Positions 8,022 to 17,699 of a stretch of DNA of 64,000 nt are shown here, piece after piece. The notes beneath the pieces were generated by a model. It saw only the letters and a program-made list of their open reading frames with translations. It made no database searches and was not told the DNA's origin. The stretch's first letter is position 1. Each line of letters opens with the position of its first letter. The stretch comes from Streptomyces abyssomicinicus (lineage in GTDB: Bacteria > Actinomycetota > Actinomycetes > Streptomycetales > Streptomycetaceae), in the NCBI RefSeq assembly GCF_008974245.1, contig NZ_BBZI01000005.1:468180-532179 (forward strand), read 5' to 3'. Both the position numbers and the translations under genes were made by a program.

Positions 8022-8612
8022 ATGGCCATCGACTGGAACAACGAGCTGGTCGAGCAGCTCGATCGGCACTGGCGCGACCAGATGAGGCCGCGGATGACCG
8101 GCCTGACCGACGAGGAGTACTTCTGGGAGCCGGTGCCGGACTGCTGGAGCGTGCGTCCTCGCGGCCGGAGCGCGGCCCCGATCGCGGCCGGCGGCGGCGC
8201 CTTCACCATCGACTACGCCTTCCCCGAGCCCGACCCGCCACCGGTGACCACGATCGCCTGGCGGCTGGGCCACATGGTGGTCGGCGTCCTGGGCATGCGG
8301 GTCGCCGCGCACTTCGGCGGCCCGGCCGTCGACCACACGACCTTTTCCTGGGCGGGTACGGCCGACGAGGCCCTCGCCCAGCTCGACGAGGCGTACGCGG
8401 CCTGGACGGCGGGGGTGCGCAGGCTCGGCGGGGAAGGGCTCGCCCGGCGCAGCGGCCCGGCGGAGCACGCGTTCGCCGAGTACCCGATGGCCTCGCTCGT
8501 CCTCCACATCAACCGCGAGATGATCCACCACGGGGCGGAGGTCGCGCTGCTGCGCGACCTCCACCGGGCCGGTGGGAGAGCCGGACCTCGGCCGGCTCAG
8601 GGGCGGGCGTAG
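8022..8612 (+). CDS. DinB superfamily protein
   Basis: A 196-residue DinB-fold protein. The first helix ends in an LIDRHW-like segment (LVEQLDRHWRDQM), the conserved LTDEEYFWEPVPDCWSVR block follows, the second metal-site helix is TIAWRLGHMVVGVLG, and the last is LVLHINREMIHHGAEVALLRDL with the expected His residues. It is a second, distant DinB paralogue in this window and has no regulator beside it. Role unknown; thiol-dependent chemistry is possible from family precedent. The 3' end overlaps the convergent VOC gene by 16 bases. Confidence 0.8.
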   Translation: MAIDWNNELVEQLDRHWRDQMRPRMTGLTDEEYFWEPVPDCWSVRPRGRSAAPIAAGGGAFTIDYAFPEPDPPPVTTIAWRLGHMVVGVLGMRVAAHFGGPAVDHTTFSWAGTADEALAQLDEAYAAWTAGVRRLGGEGLARRSGPAEHAFAEYPMASLVLHINREMIHHGAEVALLRDLHRAGGRAGPRPAQGRA

Positions 8613-8989
8613 GGACGGGTCATGATCTCCATGTTGTGGCCGTTCGGATCGGCGAAGTACGCGCCGCGTCCGCCGAAGAGCCGGTTGAACCGGCCCGGTT
8701 CGGTGTGGCGCGGGTCGGCGAAGTAGGTGACGCCGAGCGTCTCCAGCCGGGACAGCATCGCGTCGAACTCCTCGTCGGGGACCAGGAAGGCGTAGTGCTG
8801 GCCCTGGACCGGCTCGTCGCGCTGCTCGTAGAAGTCGAGGGTGACGCCGTTGCCGAGATCGACCGGGAGGAACGGGCCGAAGGGCGCTCCGACCCGGAGC
8901 CCCAGGACGGCGGCGAGGAATTCCGCGGACAGCTCACGGTCCTCGGCGAGGACGGCGACGTGGTCGAGCCGGACTGTGGTGACGGACAT
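8597..8989 (-). CDS. VOC (glyoxalase/bleomycin-resistance fold) protein
   Basis: A 130-residue protein with two beta-alpha-beta-beta-beta modules. The N-terminal strand RLDHVAVLAEDRELSAEFL supplies the first metal-site His, and the C-terminal strand GAYFADPNGHNMEIMTR carries DPNGHxxE with the conserved Glu. Such proteins are glyoxalases, dioxygenases or binding proteins for small molecules; the specific ligand is not readable. The ATG start at 8989 follows a purine-rich AGGAG-like run in the minus-strand reading. Convergent and slightly overlapping with the DinB gene. Confidence 0.85.
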   Translation of the reverse strand: MSVTTVRLDHVAVLAEDRELSAEFLAAVLGLRVGAPFGPFLPVDLGNGVTLDFYEQRDEPVQGQHYAFLVPDEEFDAMLSRLETLGVTYFADPRHTEPGRFNRLFGGRGAYFADPNGHNMEIMTRPYARP

Positions 8990-9143
8990 GAGGAAAAGGT
9001 CTCCTGGGTGCGGTTCCGGAAGGATCGGGGTTCGTGGATCCGGAACCGTCGGGCGGGCCGCGGGCCCGCGCCGGAGTCATGCCGTGGCCGGGCGCCTCAC
9101 TCGTGCGTGGCCCGTGGCCGACCCGGCAGTCATGGGCGGCAGT

Positions 9144-10556
9144 CTAGACGGACGGCCTGCCCGCCGGTACCGGCACTCCCGCGGCCCGCAGCTCCGCCTC
9201 GGTGAGGGGCGGGCCGTCCAGCAGGGGCTTCTTGCGGCCGAGGAGCAGCAGGTACAGCATGTCCGGCCGCATCAGCCTGGCCGCGGGGCGTTCCATGCTC
9301 ATCACGTCCAGCAGGATCCGCAGCGCGCGCGGACTGCGGGCCCCCGCGTCGACGGCCCGGTCCACGTACCGGGCCAGCAGGCGTTCCGCCCCGGTCGGCG
9401 GCCGGTCCGCGGCGCCCGGGTAGAAGACGTCCTGCCCGACCGCCAGGTTCCACGCGTTCTCGACCGGACGGGCCGCGGCCCGCTGGACGCGGCGCGCCGT
9501 CAGCGGGTCGGCCAGGTCGTGCCGGCGCAGCACCTCGCGCAGCGCCACGACGCTCTGCGCGGCGGCGCTCAGACCGTGCCCGTAGACCGGGTTGTAGCCC
9601 GCGATCGCGTCGCCGAGGATCGCGAAGCCCGCGGGCAGACGCTCGGCGCGTTCGTAGTAGCGCCGCCGGTTGGCGGTGCTACGGGTGGTGACCACCGGCC
9701 CCAACGGCTCGGCGCGCTCCAGCAGTTCGCCGATGACCGGATGGGGCAGGGAGCGGGCGAACGGCACGAACGCGTCCGCGTCGGCCGTCGGACGGCCGTC
9801 GCGGCTGCCGGCCAGGGTGACCAGCCAGCGCCCGCCCTCGACCGGGTTGAGGATGCCGCCCCGCCCCACCTGGGCGTGCGGATCGGCCTGGACGTTGACG
9901 ACGGGGAACCGCCCGACGGCCCCGGCCGGGGCGCGGTAGAGGCGGCTGGCGTAACCGATGCCGGCGTCCACCGTGCGCTCCGGGACCGGCGGCAGGCCCA
10001 GTTCGGCCAGCCAGACGGGCGCCCGGCCCGCGCGGCCGCTCGCGTCCACCACCAGGTCCGCGGCGATCCGCTCCCGCGCGCCGCCCTCGCCCGCGACGAC
10101 GTCGACGCCGGTGACCAGGCCGGGCCCTCCCGCCAGTCCGACCGCCTCGGTGCCCGGCCGCACGGTCACCCGGGGGATCCGCAGCACCCGGTCGCGGACC
10201 ACGGAGTCCAGCAGGTCCCGGCTGCACACCACATTGGTGTGCCGGGAGTGGGTGAAGCGCCGGAACCACTGGCCCGAGGGGGCCTTGGAGACGAGGTCCG
10301 TCATGATGTCGGCGCGCCACGCGCCCCGGGCCGTCAGCGCCTGCGTGAGGCCGGGCAGCAGCGACTCCATCGCCTTGACGCCGCCGGACCACAGCACGTG
10401 CGCGTGCCGCGCCTGCGGCAGGCCCCGGCGTGGCGCCGGGCCGTCGGGGAGGTGATCGCGTTCCACGACGGTGACGTCGGCGTACTCGGACAGGACGGCG
10501 GCGGCGAGCATCCCGGTGATGCTGCCGCCCACGACGACTGCGGTGCGGCGGGACAT
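9144..10556 (-). CDS. FAD-dependent epoxidase/monooxygenase, MonCI/Lsd18-like
   Basis: A 470-residue flavoprotein. It begins with the dinucleotide-binding pattern VVVGGSITGMLAAAVLSEYA, then RGLPQARHAHVLWSGGVKAM, which closely matches the polyether epoxidases Lsd18/MonCI and related terpene epoxidases. The second FAD motif GDAIAGYNPVYGHG lies near residue 320. These enzymes epoxidise alkenes of polyene or prenyl chains using NAD(P)H and oxygen. Only 20 bases separate it from the upstream prenyl diphosphate synthase homologue, so the two are almost certainly co-transcribed and may act on the same prenyl chain. No polyketide synthase or terpene cyclase for it is visible within the window apart from geosmin synthase, which needs no epoxide. 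Confidence 0.8.
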   Translation of the reverse strand: MSRRTAVVVGGSITGMLAAAVLSEYADVTVVERDHLPDGPAPRRGLPQARHAHVLWSGGVKAMESLLPGLTQALTARGAWRADIMTDLVSKAPSGQWFRRFTHSRHTNVVCSRDLLDSVVRDRVLRIPRVTVRPGTEAVGLAGGPGLVTGVDVVAGEGGARERIAADLVVDASGRAGRAPVWLAELGLPPVPERTVDAGIGYASRLYRAPAGAVGRFPVVNVQADPHAQVGRGGILNPVEGGRWLVTLAGSRDGRPTADADAFVPFARSLPHPVIGELLERAEPLGPVVTTRSTANRRRYYERAERLPAGFAILGDAIAGYNPVYGHGLSAAAQSVVALREVLRRHDLADPLTARRVQRAAARPVENAWNLAVGQDVFYPGAADRPPTGAERLLARYVDRAVDAGARSPRALRILLDVMSMERPAARLMRPDMLYLLLLGRKKPLLDGPPLTEAELRAAGVPVPAGRPSV

Positions 10557-10576
10557 GACGACTCTTTCCCGAGGGG

Positions 10577-11659
10577 TCAGACGACCGGGGCCGGCGTGCG
10601 GAGGAAGAGACGGGACGCCTGGCCGACCAGGTCGTGGAGGCAGGAGGCGTAGGGCTCCCGTCCGGGCAGGCGGTCGAGGAGGGCGTGCGCGAGACGGCGG
10701 TACGTCTCCAGGTCCTGGGCGAAGTCCTCCAGCGCCGGGCCGGTGAGCAGCAGCTCCAGGAGTTCCCCGCGGGCCTCCGGCGAGGTGCGGGCCGCCGCGC
10801 GCAGGAGGCGCAGCCGGGCGGCCTCCTCGGGGGAGGACCGCTCGGCTGCGCAGGCCAGGAGGTGGGTGACGGTGCCGTTGCGCAGGTCCTCGTGGCGGCC
10901 GGTGACGATGTCCTCCTGGTCGTTGAAGAGCTGCCAGAGGATGCCGAGGAGGGTGCCGAGCTCCCGCCACCGGCGGACGCGGTCCGGCTCCGCCCCGGCG
11001 AGCAGCGCGGCCATCGTGGTGATCATGGCGAAGGGGGCGCCGGACTTGCCGCGGTAGGCGGTCAGCACCGCCTCGCGGCGCGGCGAGCCGTTCGCGCCAC
11101 CGCGCAGGTCGGCCAGCTGACCGGCCACCGCCGCGAGGCCGCCGGAGGTGAACTCGGCGGTGAGGGCCGGGCGTACGGGGCCGGGGAGGCGCGGGGAGTC
11201 CAGCAGACGCAGCGGCAGCAGGGAGCCGGCGGCCAGGGTGGTCAGCACCGTCTCGTGCCCCGGGGCACCCGGCCCGGTGACCGCGCACGCCCCGGTGCCG
11301 TCCTGCCGGGCGGCGGAGGCGGGGGACACGGGGGATGCGGGGGATGCGGCGGCGCTTGCGGGGCAGGAGGCGGCGGCTTCGGCGTCCGCGAGGTCGTCGA
11401 GGCGGCAGGCGGCCGTCCACCACAGCAGGTGCACCACCGCCAGCGGAAGCGCCGGCTCCGGGTCGCCGGTCTCGGCGCCGTGCACCGCGAGGGGCAGCAC
11501 CGACAGCGGGTACCGCATCGTCTGCCGGCGCAGCAACTCCTCGCAGGAGGCCCGCAGCAGGTCGCCCGGCGGCCCGGCCAGTTCGAGCGCCGCCGCGACC
11601 TCGGCACGGATGGCGTCCGTGTGGCGGGCGTGAAGCTCCTGGTAGGTCAGGGAAGGCAC
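10577..11659 (-). CDS. trans-isoprenyl diphosphate synthase homologue
   Basis: A 360-residue all-helical prenyltransferase. The first Asp-rich motif is present as DDLAD (CRLDDLADAE) near residue 90; the substrate-binding YRGKSGAPF follows near residue 205; the second motif is altered to NDQED (FNDQEDI), and the Lys of the downstream GKxT loop is replaced (LRNGTVT). It may therefore still bind Mg-diphosphate, but product length and even activity are uncertain. An Ala/Ser/Pro-rich insertion after the first motif (about residues 98-125) is unusual. GTG start with GGGGGAAA upstream. It lies directly before the epoxidase gene, and a short TTA-containing frame ends 12 bases before its start. Confidence 0.75.
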   Translation of the reverse strand: MPSLTYQELHARHTDAIRAEVAAALELAGPPGDLLRASCEELLRRQTMRYPLSVLPLAVHGAETGDPEPALPLAVVHLLWWTAACRLDDLADAEAAASCPASAAASPASPVSPASAARQDGTGACAVTGPGAPGHETVLTTLAAGSLLPLRLLDSPRLPGPVRPALTAEFTSGGLAAVAGQLADLRGGANGSPRREAVLTAYRGKSGAPFAMITTMAALLAGAEPDRVRRWRELGTLLGILWQLFNDQEDIVTGRHEDLRNGTVTHLLACAAERSSPEEAARLRLLRAAARTSPEARGELLELLLTGPALEDFAQDLETYRRLAHALLDRLPGREPYASCLHDLVGQASRLFLRTPAPVV

Positions 11660-11671
11660 GCGTTTCCCCCG

Positions 11672-11848
11672 TCAGGCCCTGGGTCTGGAGTGGAGTTTGA
11701 TTCGAACACCCTTGATCGGGGGGAAGCCAGAGCAAGTTTCGGCCAGGACGACCGATTGCCGACGCCGTCCGACCGCCGACGACCGGCCGGGGGGAGTATT
11801 CGGCCAACTCGTGTGCAGGATGTTGATGTTGGTGTCTAAGTTCTGCAT
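11672..11848 (-). CDS. possible 58-residue peptide upstream of the prenyl synthase
   Basis: A short frame starting MQNLDTNINILHTSWPNTPP at 11848 and ending 12 bases before the prenyl synthase start. Its fourth codon is TTA, which in Streptomyces needs the bldA tRNA. Its first third is relatively AT-rich for this genome, and the spacing to the next gene suggests a leader or small-peptide gene in the same transcript. Upstream the same frame is open through a tandem repeat that would add repeated Met-Ser-Leu. There is only a weak GGAA ribosome site and the C-terminal part is Arg-rich, so it may equally be a non-coding leader. Function unknown. Confidence 0.25.
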   Translation of the reverse strand: MQNLDTNINILHTSWPNTPPGRSSAVGRRRQSVVLAETCSGFPPIKGVRIKLHSRPRA

Positions 11849-11870
11849 GACAGGTAGTTCCGACGCCAGT

Positions 11871-11905
11871 GACATCAGTGACATCAGTGACATCAGTGAC
11901 ATCAG
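11871..11905. repeat. four tandem copies of a 9-bp unit
   Basis: GACATCAGT is repeated three times exactly and a fourth time minus its last base. It sits in the divergent region between the prenyl synthase and methyltransferase genes. Read on the minus strand the unit keeps frame and gives Met-Ser-Leu. It could be a regulator-binding array or a replication-slippage product. Confidence 0.8.
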
Positions 11906-11944
11906 GAATCACCACGCTGCCCCCATGGCCGGAGGAGAGCACAC

Positions 11945-12739
11945 ATGACCACCCAGTCACCCCGCCCCATCGACACCTCGGTCCCGCACTCGGCCCGCAT
12001 CTGGAACTACTGGCTGGGGGGCAAGGACAACTACCCGGTCGACGAGGAGGCCGGCGACGCCTACACCGCCGTCTTCCCCGGCATCACCACCATCGCCCGC
12101 TCCAGCCGCGCCTTCCTCGGCCGCAGCATCCGCCACCTGGTGCTGGAGTGCGGGATACGGCAGTTCCTCGACGTCGGCACCGGCCTGCCCACCAGCGACA
12201 ACACCCACGAGGTCGCCCAGCGGCACGCCCCCGACGCGCGGATCGTCTACGTCGACAACGACCCGCTGGTCCTCACCCACGCCCGCGCGCTGCTCACCTC
12301 CACCCCCGAGGGCGCCACCGCCTACCTCGACGCCGACCTCCACCGGCCGGAGGCCATCGTCGAGGCCGCCGCCGAGACCCTCGACCTCACCCGGCCCACC
12401 GCCCTCATCCTCAGCGGCACCCTGGGCCACGTCCGCGACCACGACACCGCCCTGGACCTGGTGCGGCGGCTGATGGCGGGGCTGCCCACGGGCAGCTACC
12501 TGTGCGTCAACGACGGCTCCCGGGGCGTGGACCCCGAGTACGAGCGCGCCCAGGACGGCTACAACGAGACCGGCGCCGTCCCGTACTTCCTGCGCCCCGT
12601 CGAGGAGATCGAGGCGTACTTCGAGGGCATGGAGATGGTCGAGCCCGGTGTGGTCCCCGTGCCGCTCTGGCACCCGGAGGAGGGCGCCGACACCACCCCG
12701 GTCGGGCAGCACGGCGGCGTCGGCCGCAAGGTCCGGTAG
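11945..12739 (+). CDS. DUF574-type SAM-dependent methyltransferase
   Basis: A 264-residue protein that matches the large Streptomyces DUF574 family: PHSARIWNYWLGGKDNYPVD near the N-terminus, the SAM-binding strand IRQFLDVGTGLPTSDNTHEV, VYVDNDPLVLTHARALL, and a later GTLGHVRDHDTALDLVRRL. Members have a Rossmann methyltransferase fold but substrates are largely unknown; many copies occur per genome. The ATG follows a strong GGAGGAGAG. It is divergent from the prenyl synthase/epoxidase pair and just upstream of geosmin synthase; whether it serves either is not shown by the sequence. Confidence 0.85.
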   Translation: MTTQSPRPIDTSVPHSARIWNYWLGGKDNYPVDEEAGDAYTAVFPGITTIARSSRAFLGRSIRHLVLECGIRQFLDVGTGLPTSDNTHEVAQRHAPDARIVYVDNDPLVLTHARALLTSTPEGATAYLDADLHRPEAIVEAAAETLDLTRPTALILSGTLGHVRDHDTALDLVRRLMAGLPTGSYLCVNDGSRGVDPEYERAQDGYNETGAVPYFLRPVEEIEAYFEGMEMVEPGVVPVPLWHPEEGADTTPVGQHGGVGRKVR

Positions 12740-15115
<2,376 letters not shown>

Positions 15116-15155
15116 ACCGCCCGGCCGCCCGGCCGGGGCGTGCCCGCACCGGTAC

Positions 15156-15197
15156 GCCCCCTGTGTCCGCGCGCCGCGGCGCGCGGACACAGGGGGC
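15156..15197. terminator. 42-bp perfect palindrome after geosmin synthase
   Basis: Bases 15156-15197 form a perfect inverted repeat of 21 bp per arm with no spacer. It lies 40 bases after the geoA stop and is GC-rich, without a T-run, as is common for Streptomyces terminators. It would isolate geoA from the downstream peptidase gene. Confidence 0.75.
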
Positions 15198-15362
15198 CCG
15201 CCTCCCACTGGCCGCGGGCGGGGCGGCGGGCCGCGGGCGGTGCCCGCGAATGCGGCGTCGCGGCGGAGACCGATGCGGGACACTGGAGATCCGGGCACAC
15301 GTCCGGTGCCCGTCCCGCACCGCGTCCGCACGGTGCCCGTCACGGCCAGGGAGGCCCCCCGG

Positions 15363-16487
15363 ATGTCCGGCCCCTTCGAACCCTTCAGTGCCGAGGACCA
15401 CCGGGCGCGGATGGAACGCGCCACCCGGGAGGCCGCCGCCGCGGGACTGGCGGGCCTGCTGATCGCGCCCGGCCCCGACATGGTCTGGCTCAGCGGCTAC
15501 ACCCCGCCCGCCGACACCGAACGCCTCACCCTGCTCGTCCTGGTCCCCGGCCGGGACCCGGTCCTGGTCGTGCCCGCGCTGGAGGCCGCCGACGCCGCCA
15601 GGGCGGCCGGCGCCCCCGCCCTGGCCCTGCGGGACTGGACCGACGGCACGGACCCCTACGCCGTCGCCGCCCGGGGTCTCGACGGCGGCGGCCGGTTCGG
15701 TGTGAGCGACAACACCTGGGCCCTCCACCTCCTCGGCCTGGACCGCGCCCTCCCCGCCGGCTCCTACGTCGCCCTCGGCGAAGGGCTGCCGATGCTGCGC
15801 GCCGTCAAGGACGCCGTCGAGCTGGAGCGCATGGCCGCCGCCGGGGCCGCCGCGGACGCCGCGTTCGCCGGGATCCGCACGGTCCGGTTCGCGGGCCGCC
15901 GCGAGGAAGAGGTCGCCGCGGACCTCGCCGGCCTGCTGCGCGGTTTCGGCCACGAACAGGTCGACTTCACCGTCGTCGGCTCCGGCCCGAACGGCGCCGA
16001 CCCGCACCACGAGGCCGGGCAGCGGGTCATCGAGGAGGGCGACATGGTCGTCCTCGACTTCGGCGGCCTGATGCACGGCTACGGCTCCGACATCTCCCGC
16101 ACCGTCCACGTCGGCGAGCCGACCGACGAGGAGCGCCGCGTCCACGACATCGTGCGCGAGGCCCAGGAGGCCGGGTTCCGCGCCGTCCGGCCCGGCGCCA
16201 CCTGCCAGGACGTCGACCGGGCCGCCCGCGAGGTGATCACCGAGGCCGGGTACGGCGAGCGCTTCATCCACCGCACCGGCCACGGCATCGGCGTCACCAC
16301 CCACGAACCGCCCTACATGGTCGAGGGAGAGCTGCAGCCGCTGGTGCCGGGGATGTGCTTCTCCGTCGAGCCCGGCATCTACCTCCCCGGGCGCTTCGGC
16401 GTCCGCATCGAGGACATCGTGACGGTGACCGAGGGCGGGGGACGGCGCCTCAACGACGCGCCTCGTGAGATCGTGACGGTCGGCTGA
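15363..16487 (+). CDS. M24 family metallopeptidase (Xaa-Pro peptidase type)
   Basis: A 374-residue pita-bread metallopeptidase. The N-terminal creatinase-like domain contains GLLIAPGPDMVWLSGYTP. The catalytic domain has the expected metal ligands: Asp in VVLDFGGLMHGYGSDISRT (two Asp), His in HRTGHGIGVTTHEPP, Glu in CFSVEPGIYLPG and Glu in GVRIEDIVTV. It should remove N-terminal residues next to proline in the cytoplasm, or act on creatine-like substrates. The ATG at 15363 precedes the conserved domain; an earlier in-frame start would add about 40 unrelated residues. It begins 166 bases after the geoA terminator, so it has its own promoter. Confidence 0.85.
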   Translation: MSGPFEPFSAEDHRARMERATREAAAAGLAGLLIAPGPDMVWLSGYTPPADTERLTLLVLVPGRDPVLVVPALEAADAARAAGAPALALRDWTDGTDPYAVAARGLDGGGRFGVSDNTWALHLLGLDRALPAGSYVALGEGLPMLRAVKDAVELERMAAAGAAADAAFAGIRTVRFAGRREEEVAADLAGLLRGFGHEQVDFTVVGSGPNGADPHHEAGQRVIEEGDMVVLDFGGLMHGYGSDISRTVHVGEPTDEERRVHDIVREAQEAGFRAVRPGATCQDVDRAAREVITEAGYGERFIHRTGHGIGVTTHEPPYMVEGELQPLVPGMCFSVEPGIYLPGRFGVRIEDIVTVTEGGGRRLNDAPREIVTVG

Positions 16488-16556
16488 CCCGTGCGACACG
16501 GATCGGTCGACCGCATCCCGAACCCCCTCCGGCACGAACAAAACGGCACCACCACC

Positions 16557-17561
16557 ATGAATCAGGCACCGAAACCGCCTTCCACCGACGAGCTGCGCGA
16601 GCTGGTCCGCACCCTCCTTCCGTCCGAGTCCGAGTCCGGGTCCGGGTCCGGCTCGGGCTCCGCGTCCGGGGACGGGCCCCCGGGTGAGCCGGACGTCCGG
16701 CCCGTGGTGGACGAGAAGACCCCCGAGCCGGAGCGCGCCCACAGCACGTGGTGGGTCGGTGACCGGCACGTGCTGCGGCTCGCCCACGACCGCGAGCAGT
16801 CGGCGCGCCGCCTGCGCGAGCTGCGGCTGCGCGACCTGGTCAGGCCGCACGTGGGCGTGCCGGTGCCGGTCAGCCGCGGGCACGGGGAGTGGAGCCCCGG
16901 GCTCGTCTACACGCTGGACACCCGGATCCCGGGCGGCGCCGGGGCCCGGCACAAGGTGACCGCGCTGGGTGAGGCGGACCTCGCCGGTCTGCTCACCGGC
17001 CTGCACGCGGTGCCGCTGCGGCAGGCGGAGACGGCCGGTGTGCCCGTGGCGGCGCCGCGGTCGCTGGAGACGCTGCGGCAGAGCGCCCGGCGGGCGGCCC
17101 AGGAACTCGTCGCCGCCGACGAGATCGACGCGGCGTGGCTGCGGCCGCTGAGCGAGGCCGGGGCGGCCCAGCTGGAGGTCCGGCCGGGGACGGCGGTCCT
17201 CGTGCACCGGGCGCTCAGCGCCGAGCACCTGGTGATCAGCGAGGACGGCCGGGTGCGGGGGGTGCTCGACTGGACCGACGCGGTGCTGGGAGACCCCGCC
17301 GAGGACATCGCGGGGCTCGCCCGGGCCATCGGCTCCCCGGCCGCCGTCCGTGCGGCGACGCTCGCCGGGTACGGGCCGCGGCCCTGCCTGCGGGGGCTGT
17401 GGCTGGCGCGGTGCGACGCCATCCTCCGCCTCGCGGCGCTGCTCCGGCGGTTCGGGGCGGCGGAGTCGGAGCGGCACACCTTGCTGCGGACGGAGCTCAC
17501 GCAGGCGTGGGAGCCGATCCTCTTGGAACGCGTCTCCGACCTCCGCGACGAGTCCTACTGA
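16557..17561 (+). CDS. aminoglycoside-phosphotransferase-fold protein with altered catalytic loop
   Basis: A 334-residue kinase-fold protein. The nucleotide end shows HSTWWVGDRHVLRLAHDREQ, and the C-terminal lobe has VRGVLDWTDAVLGDPAEDIAG with the metal-binding Asp of DWTD. The catalytic loop, usually HxDL in this subfamily, reads LVHRALSAEHLVI: the catalytic Asp is Ala. An acidic Ser/Gly linker (ESESGSGSGSGSASG, about residues 23-37) made of near-hexameric DNA repeats is another oddity. It may be a pseudokinase or a decaying enzyme. The ATG at 16557 is chosen because the conserved helix DELRELVRTLL follows. It starts 69 bases after the peptidase gene on the same strand. Confidence 0.7.
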   Translation: MNQAPKPPSTDELRELVRTLLPSESESGSGSGSGSASGDGPPGEPDVRPVVDEKTPEPERAHSTWWVGDRHVLRLAHDREQSARRLRELRLRDLVRPHVGVPVPVSRGHGEWSPGLVYTLDTRIPGGAGARHKVTALGEADLAGLLTGLHAVPLRQAETAGVPVAAPRSLETLRQSARRAAQELVAADEIDAAWLRPLSEAGAAQLEVRPGTAVLVHRALSAEHLVISEDGRVRGVLDWTDAVLGDPAEDIAGLARAIGSPAAVRAATLAGYGPRPCLRGLWLARCDAILRLAALLRRFGAAESERHTLLRTELTQAWEPILLERVSDLRDESY

Positions 17562-17573
17562 CCCACCGGGCCC

Positions 17574-17622
17574 CCTTCCTCGGGCCCCGGCACCTTCCTC
17601 GGGCCCCGGCCCTTTCCTCGGG
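17574..17622 (+). repeat. 19-bp tandem repeat, 2.6 copies
   Basis: A unit of the form CCTTCCTCGGGCCCCGGCA is repeated at 17574, 17593 and, partly, 17612, directly after the kinase-fold gene. No function is evident. Confidence 0.7.
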
Positions 17623-17628
17623 TTCCTG

Positions 17629-17653
17629 GCCGCCTCTCGGGTGGCGGCTTTTT
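17629..17653 (+). terminator. intrinsic terminator with T-run
   Basis: A six-base stem GCCGCC/GGCGGC with an eight-base loop is followed by TTTTT, a classic Rho-independent terminator for the kinase-fold gene. It is the only hairpin noticed here with a real T-run. Confidence 0.75.
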
Positions 17654-17660
17654 CTCGGCG

Positions 17661-17696
17661 GGCCGGCCGCCCGCAGGGTGCCGCGGGCGGCCGGCC
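17661..17696. terminator. hairpin at the end of treZ
   Basis: A perfect 14-bp stem (17661-17674 with 17683-17696, eight-base loop) ends four bases from the treZ stop codon and would terminate minus-strand transcription. Confidence 0.65.
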
Positions 17697-17699
17697 GGG

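Noticed and set aside
11871..11905. Iteron-like origin or attachment site
   Set aside because: Only four 9-bp units, no replication or integrase gene nearby, and the array lies in an ordinary divergent promoter region.
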